Source: Vanrija pseudolonga
Taxonomy: Eukaryota; Basidiomycota; Tremellomycetes; Trichosporonales; Trichosporonaceae
DNA: 64,000 nt
Direction: 5' to 3'
Assembly (NCBI RefSeq): GCF_020906515.1
Contig: NC_085855.1
Coordinates: 2,372,262-2,436,261, forward strand
This document shows positions 21,280-31,182 of this stretch, piece after piece; position 1 is the stretch's first letter, and every line of letters starts with the position of its first letter. The notes below the pieces were generated by a model. It had not been told where the DNA came from, ran no database searches, and was given only the letters and a program-made list of their open reading frames with translations. Position numbers and translations under genes: made by a program.

Positions 21280-23732
21280 ATGTCAGTCGGTAGACCACGG
21301 CACGTCTGCGAGCCGTGTCGTGCACGCAAGATACGATGTGGGTCGAACATGGGTCGCCGCTGACTCCGCAGGCGACAAGGGCACGCCGTGTAAGTAGCAC
21401 TCCGTATCCCACTGACTCGACTCCAGGCGGGCCGTGTCTCCGGCGCCGAATCCCCAGCCGCTGTACGGGTGCTACAGGCTCCGAGGCCGCCTCGATGCCC
21501 TCACCACGCCCACATTCACACTCTCCCGAGCGCCGTCGTGAGGCCACGGCCGACTCTGCTGCCGCCGACTCACCGTACCCCCTCTCGTCGATCGCAGAGT
21601 CACGGGGCACGCTGCCGATCGTGTTTGAGACACACGAGCCGTCCGGCCGCGAGTCGGAGAGCAGCATGGTCGCTGACATGCTCGACGTGTTCGGCATGGG
21701 ACTGCGTACAACACGTGAGCGGCTACGGCGGGGCGCGCCGGCCCCGCCGCCCATGAGCGCCTACCTCCTCGAACACATGGGGCGGGCACTGGCAATCCTG
21801 CCTGATGAGCAACGGAGCCGCTCCCTTGTGGACATCTATGTGGGTGTGTGTGTGTTTGAGTGCGCTGACGCCAGTTCGCCAAGGTCGACTGGTTTACGCG
21901 CGCACTGCACCGTGAGCGGTACATGAGCGAGTTTGAGAGCCTGCTGGCGTCGCCGCATCCCCAGACAGTCCGCCCGTCCTGGCTTTGCCTCCATCTCGGG
22001 GTGATATGCCTTGCGACTCACATGCTTGATGCGAGCGAGCGCGACGCGCTGTCTATCCCCGACTCTGAGTGTCAGGACCTCGCGCAGACATACTTTCTCG
22101 CTTCCAAAGAGCTGTTGTTCGCTTCCGATTTCTACTTCAAGTGGGGGTTGGGGCAGAGCGACGCTGACACGGCAGCCAAACGGTCGAACACCTCCAGTGC
22201 ATCATCCTCCACGGAGTGTATCTCTGTACGTGTTACCTCCGGCCCCCGCTCACCACTTATCCAGACAACACGGACGAAGGAGCCGACTCACACTGGGCAC
22301 TCCTCGGCTCGGCCATCAAGATTGCATACAATCTCGGACTGAACCGTCTAGGGCCCGAGAACGTCCGCGATCACCAGTGGCCTAGGCCATGGCAGGATCC
22401 CGTGCAGCGCGACATTGGCCGGAGGGTGTGGTGGAACATTGTATGGAACGACTGGACGCTGGCGACGGGGTATTGTTCGACATGTGAGTGCCCGTGGACT
22501 CTGCCGGCTGACCCACCAGACTGCGTCCACCCATCGCTCAACTTCACAGTCCTGCCGGGCAACCACGCCGCGCCGACCAGCGCTGCCGACCACGGCGTGC
22601 AACCACTGGACGTATACACGCCCATGTCATGCTTCATCTTCCGTCGCCACTACGACACGTCGCGTAGGTGTCTATGCCGCGACGGCGCTGACGCCAGAAC
22701 GTGAGACGATAGACCACCGGCGTGAGAACGCTTTCCGGGACATGGCGTATGTGCGCCGCACCGACCGGCGGCTGGAAACGCTGGGAGCAAGCCTCCCACC
22801 CCACTTCCAGTCCCTTTCCAAGGCTCAACAGACGGCCGAACGCCTCGGCAGCCCGACCGTCGTGTACGAATACCTCCTACTCCGTATCATACACAACGCA
22901 AGGCTCGTCCGGCTCCATGTGCCGTACCTCGTCGCGGGGTACACCGACCCCAACTACCGATACTCTGCGGACCGCGTCATCGGTGCCGCCAAGGCGACGC
23001 TGCAGGACTTGCACATGGCGTGGCTCGAGTGCCCAGCGCTACTCAACTTTTGTGAGGCGAGGTCAGCGAACTCACTGACCCCAGGGCTCGTCCTATCCAA
23101 CAGCTACTTTGCCGCAGTGGTCATCTGTGAGTTTCCCCACGGCCTTTGCTAATACCTAGTCATCAACCTCTGCTATGGCCCCGACACTTCCAAGCGGCAG
23201 TCACAGCGCAACCTCCTCAGACAAACAGTCTACGTCTTCCGGTGCGCGGCTACAAACTCGAGACCCCACTGACCGATCGAAGTGAAGCTACTGGCGTCAG
23301 TGTAATCGCCAGGAACGCGTGCCGCATTCTGGACGCGCTGTTAGCTGCCGAACGGGACATCGCCGCGGCCCCACTGACGGCCCCAGACCCCGGGAGTGAG
23401 CTGCAGCCCCTCCGGAGGGCGGTCGAGCGGATCCTCGTGAGTGCCTCCGATTGACTGAGCTTACTTCCAAGGGCATCGGCCAGCACGAAGCCGTGCCCCC
23501 TGCGGCGGCGACCGCGGTCCCGTCATCCTCACTGTCGTCGTCACCCGCGGGTGAAGGCTCCGCCCCAACAACAGAAGACATCTGGGGCGAGTGGTTGATG
23601 CCAGCCGCTGACGACTGGGGCGGCGGGGGCGGTGACCTAAGCTCGCTCTTCCCGCCCGCCGACAACGCGAGCCTTGAGCGTCTGCTCCACCTCGTCGGCC
23701 TCGACGCGTCGTTTCCCGGCGGGTCGACGTAG
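21280..23732 (+). CDS. Zn2Cys6 transcription factor with fungal-specific TF domain
   Basis: Twelve exons (21280-21337, 21372-21389, 21427-21839, 21875-22140, 22176-22225, 22265-22483, 22520-22663, 22698-23051, 23085-23126, 23160-23241, 23283-23436, 23472-23732) with introns of 33-41 nt; 686 residues. The zinc cluster starts at residue 10, CEPCRARKIRC then DKGTPCGPCLRRRIPSRC. It is split by two introns, the second cysteine-rich piece lying in an 18-nt exon. The middle-homology region has VDWFTRALH, TVEHLQCIILHGVYL, HWALLGSAIKIAYNLGLNR and RRVWWNIVWNDW. The C-terminus is acidic and Gly-rich (WGEWLMPAADDW), a plausible activation domain. A GATAAG element on the minus strand lies at 21204-21209. 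It is the likely local regulator of the M20/MFS group, inferred from adjacency. Confidence 0.9.
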
Positions 23733-24599
23733 CGCCGTGCCTCGGGCGCCGGTGTGCGCGTCAAAGTCGTCTCGGAACGATGTGGGCCGCAGGCGATGGT
23801 CAAGGTCTGTGGTTGCATGTGGTGCACCCGGCGGCCCAATGACAATGATACTTGTATGCGGCGCGTCTGCCGATTCTACCACGACCTAGCGCGTCCCAAG
23901 CGCGTTAAACAGCTCCCCGAGGTCAAGCGCTGTTGTTATCAGCAGACCGACGTTCCCGCTCCCTAATTGGGACTGGCTAAACTCTAATCGACGCGTCATC
24001 TATTCTGACCCCCAAACCCTAACACGCACCCGCGACAGCTAACTCGACCCGCAACACCTTGTGCCTTGATCCAAACACGACCTTACCAGACTTCTCCGCG
24101 CTGTCAACTAAGCTTGACCATGTTTGTCGTAGTGAACACGGCTGCTTACACCCGGCAAACATCGGTCGAGGTTAGAAGACGGCCCTGGTCCAGCTTACTC
24201 TGCAAGGTCTAGCGTGTGATCTGGCTCCTGGCCCTGGTGAATAGACTTAGCGGGACATATCTGGCCCAAGACGCGACGCGACGCGACTCGCCGCAACCTC
24301 GCCGCTAGTCGCTGCGCCGTCGACATCACAAGCGTCAATAATGCTCCATGATCCGCCGTGTAGGTTGAGTTCGATCCAACCACTATCGGGAGCGCACCAT
24401 GTGCTACACGGTGCCATCGGCGAGCACGGCGTCGCCAGAAACGAGCGACCAGCGAGCTAGTGTTGTGGACGTCGAGTGCGGCTCGCTGATGCCCGTAGCG
24501 CGTTGTTTCGCCAACGTCCTCGCCGAGGTGTGGCGATGCGTATAAGATGCAGCTCGTCGTTCCGCCTTGGATGTCATCGACAGCGCCTCCTGGGACACC
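23733..24599. other. intergenic region with S28 peptidase promoter
   Basis: About 0.87 kb. TATAAG at 24541-24546, roughly 55 bases before the peptidase ATG, is a plausible TATA box. No gene or RNA is recognised in the rest. Confidence 0.5.
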
Positions 24600-27018
24600 A
24601 TGACCATACTCTTCCTCACTCTCTGGCTCCTGCTTGCCAGTCTTGGCGTGCAGGCCGACATCGACCTCGACCTCTCGCGGCTCCTTATCGGCTCTTCAGC
24701 TGGTGGTTCGGGATACCGCAACATCAAGATCTGGCAAGGCCTCAATGACGGGACTCTGTAAGTATCCCTCAAAAGCCACAGCTCACACGCAGGCAGTACA
24801 ACTACAGCTCGCCGCTCGGCTTTGGTGGCGGATTTGACGTCCCCAAGAAGCGCGCCTTCGCCCGCCGTGATGTGCAGGGCTGGAATACAACGCTCACAAT
24901 GGGTACTGTCACCGACAACCCCCCCACCAAGTCCACCAAGCGCACCTATTGCTTTGCGCAGCCTCTGTCTCACCTGGACCCAACGGCACCCAAGACTCAG
25001 TTCTGTCAGCGCTACTTCATCAACGCAGACTACTACAAGCCCGGTGGACCCATCTATGTCTTTGACGCTGGAGAGGGGCCTGCTGAAAACGTGTCAGTTG
25101 TGAACTGGGCCAGAGCGCAACCGCTCGACCATACACTCACATAGAACACAGGGCCGGCTACGCGTGGAGCCAGAACCCCGCCTTTTGGGCCAAGAAGTAC
25201 AATGGCCTCGCCATCGTCCTCGAGCACCGATACTATGGCTGGTCGATGCCCGTCCCCGACTTGAGCACCGACAACTTGCGCTGGCTCACAGTCAGGGAGT
25301 CGCTCGAGGACAGCGCCAACTTTGTCCGTAATTGGGTACCTCCGGCTGGGTTGTTCAACTTTACCGTTGACCGCACTGTCCTTGATCCCAAGAACACGCC
25401 GTGGTTTGCTGTGGGGTGTTCGTATCCCGGTGGACGTGCTGCATGGCTGCGAACACAGTACCCCGACCTCTTCTATGCTGGCCTCTCGAGCTCAGGTGTG
25501 ACGGTCGCCAAGGCTCACTTTTCTGAATACTGGCACGCCATCCAGGCTTATGGCCCTCAGCCATGCGTGCAGTGCATCCAGAATGCTATCCAGTGGGTAG
25601 ACGACCTCCTGGATCAGGGTGGGGAGGCAGCACAGGCAATCAAGACCTTCTTTGGCCTCGGAGAACTCTCTAGACACGCAGACTTTGCACAAGTCCTCGG
25701 TGACCCCGTTTGTGAGTGTAACTGTCGCAACAACGCTGACAAGAGCAGGGGGTTGGCAGGGACAGGTCTACTACCAAAAGCAGGCCGTCCGTGATGTTTT
25801 CTGCCCCTACATCCTCAAGCCCCGCGACCCCAAGTCGAGCAACACGATCACGTTTGGCGGAAAGAATGTCACTCTGTGAGCACATGCACGTCCCGAACCC
25901 AGCTGATCCCAGCCCGGACAACGTTGTCAACTATGCAGACTACATCAAGACGGTCACGATTACGGCGGCGTCTTGTGTAGGGCGCATAAAGTATTGCTAC
26001 GACAACACGGACAGATCCAACCTCCTCCGTGACGATGTGACCCAGTGGTGGCGTATCTGGAAATGGCAGAGTAAGCTTTTCATTGTTTCCACCGCTGACT
26101 CCCTCAGCCGGCCTTGAGTTTGGCTACACCCAGTACACCCCCGAGACTGGTCCTCGCGTCACGTCCAAGTACATGACATACGACTACATGACAGAAGTCT
26201 GCAAGGCCGCCTACCCTCCTGGGAAGTACTTCCAGCTGCCCTCTTCGCCCAACGTGGACTCTATCAACGCGATGGGCGGGTACGACATTGCCTATGACCG
26301 AATCGCGATAGTTAATGGTCAGGCCGACCCGTGGCGCTATGTCACCCCCGCTGCCGACTTTTTGCCTCAGCGACAGTCGACCATCCTTCGTCCGTTCTAC
26401 GTCATTCAAAACGCGACGCACTGCTGGAACTTGATCCAGAAACCCAGCGAACCTCAGAGTATCATCGACGTCAACACCTTCCAGGACCAGTTTATGGACG
26501 AATGGTTGAACTTCTGGAACCAGACCAAGGCTGGTACCGGCGGCGCCGGGGGTGCGGGCGGCGCTGGAGGCGTTGGAGGCTCAGGCGACCACGGCGGCGC
26601 TGGAGGTGCTGGTGGTGCGGGTGGCACTGGCGGCACTGGCAGTGCCGGGGCCGCTGGTGGTGCCGGGGGTGCCGGGGGTGCCGGGGGTGCCGGTGGTGCT
26701 GGTGGCACCTCGGGCACGACGGGCACTACCGGCACGACGGGCACTACCGGCACGACGGGTGCAGCCGGCCCAGGGGGTGCTGGTGGAGCGGGAGGTGCTG
26801 GTGGCGACGGCGGTGCTGCCGGAGCTGGTGGCGTCGGAGGCGCAGGTGGTGTTGGTGGCGCCGGCGGTGCTGGAGGTAACGGCACCATTGGTGGTGCTGG
26901 CGGCGTCGGCGGCGTCGGAGGTGCTGGCGGCAGCGGCAGTACCGGTGGAGCTGGAGGTGGTGGTGGCAAGGGTGGCGCTGGCGGCAACAACAAGCCTCAT
27001 CGTCGTGCCGTGGTCTAG
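24600..27018 (+). CDS. secreted S28-family serine peptidase (prolyl carboxypeptidase-like) with Gly-Gly-X tail
   Basis: Exons 24600-24757, 24793-25092, 25152-25711, 25749-25875, 25913-26070 and 26108-27018; 737 residues. The signal peptide is MTILFLTLWLLLASLGVQA. The alpha/beta-hydrolase core has GGPIYVFDAGEGPAEN, the HRYYGWSMP loop, and the nucleophile motif GCSYPGG with Ser243. Asp508 lies in NGQADPW and His539 in NATHCWN, so the catalytic triad is complete. Family members cleave Pro-X bonds in peptides or proteins, usually at acid pH, outside the cell or in the vacuole. After FWNQTKA near residue 575 the last ~160 residues are almost entirely GGA/GGV/GGT repeats with a GTT block, ending NNKPHRRAVV. 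No normal family member needs this tail. It is placed head-on to an amino-acid-type oxidase and near an amino-acid permease. Confidence 0.93.
26534..26995 (+). repeat. Gly-Gly-X coding repeat tract
   Basis: About 460 bases of imperfect 9-base units (GGTGCTGGT-like), with a block of perfect alternating GGCACGACG/GGCACTACC units near 26,713-26,757. They encode GGA, GGV and GTT triplets in the S28 peptidase tail. Confidence 0.9.
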
Positions 27019-27156
27019 CCCTGCCGCGATGGCTCCCTACCTCTTTCAATGACACGACGGACATTGAACATTGCCTGATAGCCAAGACCCGATTATACCA
27101 GCTACCATGCTGAAAGTCCCAAATAAGCCCCGAAAACCCATGCATACCTGTCTTGT

Positions 27157-28599
27157 CTACAACTTGGAGCCCCCGTCCAGCCTCGTGAACTCGGAGTACT
27201 CGAAGCGGCCGTCTACACGGTCAGGACGGCTCTTGTACCCAAAGATGTCGCGGTACTGGGGTGGCATTGTGCCCTGGATACCCTGCTCGATCAGGCCGCC
27301 GATAACAGGCAGGAATTCTGGGAATCAGCCTTGTTGCCACACATCCATACTCACTAAAGGCGTGACCAGAACCGCCAGCACCGATGAACAGCGTGTCGTT
27401 GTAGTCGGGGTGGTAGTCGAGCAAGAAGTCGCCGCTGTGGCGGTCCGAGTACCAGCACAGCCTGGACGCCGAGAAGGGCTTCTTGGCAAGCTCCGGGTAC
27501 ACGGCCGCGAGGTTGCGCAAGAGTTTGGCGTGCCCGTGATCGGGGATCGACTGCATCTCGTACCCACGTGTCAGGTGGGTGCGGGGCAGCGAGGGATAGC
27601 CAGGCTGGGGGTTGAGGTAGCCGAGTTCGTGGATGGCAAACTTGACGAGGCCAGTGGCATTGGGCTTGCGTCAGCTGTATCATGAGCCGTTGTACGCACT
27701 GGGAAGATGTAGAAGCCGTTCATCGCCGTCATGGTCACCGGCACGTTCTTGTAGCGCTCGTGCTCCTCCTTGTTGAGCTGGACAAAGCCCACTACTTGCC
27801 CGGTAGGCAGGAGGTTCTCCTTGAGCTCGGGAACAAGGGTCGGCGTCCAGGATCCGCAGCACAGCACGACCAGGTCGGCAGTGTATTCGTCGCCGTGCTC
27901 CTCGGTGACCACGCCGCGGACCTTGCGTGCTGCTTCGTCGATAATGAGCTTCTTGGCCGTCCCGCAGCGGAACACAACACCGAGAGCGCGGGCCTTGGCC
28001 ACAGCCGCTTCGGTGGCGCGTGCAGCCTCGGCCCAGCCACCGCACTCGTTGTGGTCTGGTCATTAGCTCGGTTCTAATTCCCAGCACCAAAGCGGCTCCA
28101 CTCACACGCATAGCAGTCGGCAAAGTCGCCCAAAGGCACCCCGTTGCCATACTGCGCCTGCACATCCGCCTTGCCTTCCAGTTTGCGCGCACACTTGCCG
28201 GGCGTCTCCATGCCAGGCAGGAAGTTGACCGCATACGTCTTCTCGGCGCTGGCCACGCCGTTTGGACGGGCCGTCATGACAACGCCAGTCTCGTGGTAGT
28301 ACTCGGCCCACTCGTCACGCCAGCCGAGCATGGCCTCACGCGCGAGGTTGGCGTACACTGGGTCCGTGTACTCTTGCCGCACGATCTTGTTGTAGTCGTA
28401 CGACGCGGCATCGGTCGCTGGGGGCGTTGGGGAGCGGTCGAGGACGGTGATGAGATGGGCTTGACCCTTGTAGGCTCCGCGGGCGAGCGCGAGCGCGGTG
28501 GTCGAGCCAAACTCGCCCGCGCCGACGATCTGGAGTCAGTGGCGCACTCGACAGCAAACTTACGAGCACGCGCTGTGGTGGTGCGATGCGGGGGGTCAT
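27157..28599 (-). CDS. FAD amine oxidase, fructosyl-amino-acid / pipecolate-type (MSOX family), peroxisomal
   Basis: Oxidises a secondary amine (Amadori product, pipecolate, saccharopine or sarcosine-like) with release of H2O2. Exons 28564-28599, 28106-28529, 27700-28055, 27355-27664 and 27157-27317; 428 residues, the normal length. The dinucleotide-binding motif is IVGAGEFGSTTALALARG. Cys342 in RLCWYSDRHSGDFLLDYHP matches the covalent-FAD cysteine of the family, and FIGAGGSGHAFKFLPVIGG is the conserved C-terminal FAD loop. The protein ends in SKL, a canonical peroxisomal PTS1, consistent with H2O2 disposal by catalase. Amadoriase and L-pipecolate/saccharopine oxidase subfamilies share these motifs, so the substrate is open. 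It converges on the secreted peptidase and is tandem with an amino-acid permease. Confidence 0.9.
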
Positions 28600-29116
28600 T
28601 ATCGTGCTTGTTTCTGTACAGATGCGGTTGTCAGAAGAGGCCTTGCAGCCTAAATACCTCCCAACCGGGCGGTCTTCACATGACTTCGGCCTTGTGGTTC
28701 CGAGTCGGCTTTGACCTGCGGCATCCCTCGGCATTTCACCGAAGCAGCCCGCGAGCAACCGACAAGGACCGATTGCTGCGGTGTGGCCTTCGGCGCGGCG
28801 TCTCGGCTCTGGCGCGAGGCTGCCCTGGCTGCTGCGCTGCGTATCGTGTGGCCCTGCGATGGTTCTGTGTCCCTGCTTATCGTCGCCTACGTCGCGAGAA
28901 GATGCTAGGGGAGGGACAGGGGCCGCCGACGCGCACGCGGCGCCGAAAGTCTGTCTCCTGTATACAGATGTTGCTACGCGGACACGCCCCCGTAGCCAGG
29001 CTCTGACATGCCAGCTGATATGCTCGCCGCCGCTTTACCAAGCCCAGCCTGCACCATTCGCGCCCATCGATACCATTGCATACCACTTTGACAACATCGT
29101 CCGAATGCCACTGCGC
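28600..29116. other. intergenic, oxidase promoter / permease 3' end
   Basis: About 0.5 kb. CTTATC (a GATAAG on the minus strand) occurs near 28,876. Nothing else is recognised. Confidence 0.45.
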
Positions 29117-30640
29117 CTAGTCCGAGACTGACCCAGAGTTGTCCTTGCAGCTCCACGCCTGCCCCTTGCTACTCGCTACAATGTCGTTGATGGCCCCATA
29201 GGTCCCCGCACCGCAGAGGAAGAGGCCGCACAGCAGCACAACGACTGCAAACGTCGCGTGGAGCTTGACACCGAGGGTCCTCTCACGCGGCTTGCCCCGC
29301 CAGTTGTCGTGGAGCCACATGCACGCGCAGGGGATGAGCGACGTCCACGGGGGGAAGAACGACCCGTTGAGGCCCATGTACTGCGGGAAGACGGGGATCG
29401 ACTGGGCAAGGATGAACCCGATGAGCCCGCAGCCGGTGGTGCAGCTGAGCCAGATGCCCCAGTGGACAGCCGAGTTGGAGGTGAGGAGTTTCGAGCCCCG
29501 GAGGAGGAGCACAAAAACCATCTTGGCGACCACGTGCAGGTAGATTGTCACGGTGGCCACGAGGCCTGGGATCGCGAGGCCGTAGCAGATGCGCTTCAGG
29601 AGTGGCCCTGCGGACCCGAGGGCCGGCGATGAGACGTACTGCCCACAAAAGTGGTACACGACTGACCCGATGTCGATGTAGACGATGGACGTTGACGCCT
29701 GCGAGATGTACATTGCGCGGTTGTACATCCTGTGGTCGCGCATCTCGCAGAGGATGCCCAGGCTGGTGTCAGTTGGGACTGGTGAGCGTAACTTACAAGG
29801 TCGGCGTGGCCGCCACGGACAGGAGGAACGAGGACACCATGACCACACCGGTGCCGAAAGGAGGGTGACCGACGACGAGGACGTTCTTGTCCCACGGACC
29901 CTCCTGCGGGGCCAAGGCCGGCCGCTCCTGCACGCCGACGGCGATGGTGAGTGTGAGGACTGTGGTCAGTGACATCCGGACGCGTGACCCACTGGAAACC
30001 ATGATGGACAGCACACCTGCCCAGCCGATCCATGTGATGTGCCCGAGCGTGCGGATGCTGGCGCACAAGATTGCGACCACAGCCGACACTGCGACAAAGA
30101 CAGACGTGCACGCCGCATGGACTGACACGGCATTGAACGCGACAGACAGACTGACCATGCAAAAGCCGGACGCGGAGATCATGCCTGGAGTCAGTCGAGC
30201 TCGTCGGGTGACGCACTGATTGTCCACATGAACCACATGGCCCAGTATCCAGTTCGGCCGAACATGACGCCAGCAGCATCGGCCATGGAGTAGACCTCGG
30301 GATGCTTGAGCTTGAATTGGCCGAGAGACCAGTTGGCCCAGGTGACGACCACCTCGACGGCGATGAGACAGATGATGCCGGGCACCATGCCCAGCACCTG
30401 GAAGCAGAAGGGGATGCCGAGGACGCCGATGCCGATTGTCGCCTTGATCATGATGATCGCGGATCCTATCCAACCGACATTGCGATAGTTTGGTCCCTTG
30501 GAGTCGATCTCGCCAAACACAGCGTCGGTCACAACGGCTGGGGCGTCCTTGCCAGCGATCTCGGGCTCATCATGCTCGGCATACACGAGGCTGACGTTGA
30601 CGAGGTGGCTCTTGTCGTCCTTGGTCTTGATGTCGGTCAT
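29117..30640 (-). CDS. AAAP-family amino acid permease (Mtr-like)
   Basis: Exons 30217-30640, 29993-30184, 29797-29959 and 29117-29762; introns of 32, 33 and 34 nt; 474 residues. After a ~55-residue hydrophilic N-terminus comes the helix-1 signature SAIIMIKATIGIGVLGIPF, typical of the amino acid/auxin permease family, then GIICLIAVEVVVTWANWSLG. Eleven hydrophobic segments can be counted across the joined exons. HPPFGTGVVMVSSFL precedes the helix-6 region, and EMRDHRMYNRAMYISQ is the conserved cytosolic loop. Fungal members such as Neurospora Mtr import neutral or aromatic amino acids; others work at the vacuole. It lies on the same strand upstream of the flavin amine oxidase, 0.5 kb away, and is divergent from a Zn2Cys6 regulator. 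Confidence 0.92.
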
Positions 30641-31182
30641 GTTGACTTGTCGTGTGGGGCCTCATTCCCCGCAATCGCCTTATGTATCGCTTGCTGTGAT
30701 TGTGGAGATATCGCCATGGCGGCTATCTCTACAGCCCGTCGGTGTTGTAGACATGGGGGAGATGGAAATATCGAACATTGCGGGGTCACGGGGTGAGATA
30801 GCGAGCATGGCGAGTCTGGTGGGCACCGTCTTGGCTCGGACAGTTGACTTGGCTCGGGATAGTTCGTTCAGAGGCCGAGGCTGCGGCTTGCGGGCAATGA
30901 GGAGGTACGCAAACAGTCACTTCGCGAGATGCTCCCTCTCGGCAATGAGCCGCCGCAATGTTAAGAAGGATGTTGCAAGTGACTTGGGATGGAGGGAGTT
31001 GACATGAGGGAGGAGTTGGTTCAATGTCAACCGCGGGGAGACGCCGAAGCGACCGACCATCGAGGGTCCAAACAAATCCGAGGTCTCCCCTCCCTTCCCG
31101 GCTCCACGCCGATATTTGCCGCGCGCTCTGGCCTTGTTCCATCTCCCTCATCTCCCTCTCGCTCTAAACAACAAAAGCAATC
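30641..31182. promoter_or_regulatory. divergent promoter, AAAP permease / Zn2Cys6 factor
   Basis: About 540 bases between divergent starts. No GATAAG or paired CGG element is obvious; it is assigned as promoter from gene orientation only. Confidence 0.4.

Noticed and set aside
15570-23732. Bacterial-style operon
   Set aside because: Genes are on both strands, intron-split and separated by promoters; clustering is of the fungal type.
26454-26993. Minus-strand poly-Pro frame and plus-strand Ala/Val frames
   Set aside because: Shadow frames of the Gly-Gly-X repeat; the Gly frame is continuous with the S28 catalytic domain.
26534-26995. Idea that the Gly-rich tail shows transfer from mycobacterial PE_PGRS
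   Set aside because: Similarity is compositional and could arise by microsatellite growth; no PE domain or other bacterial signal is present.
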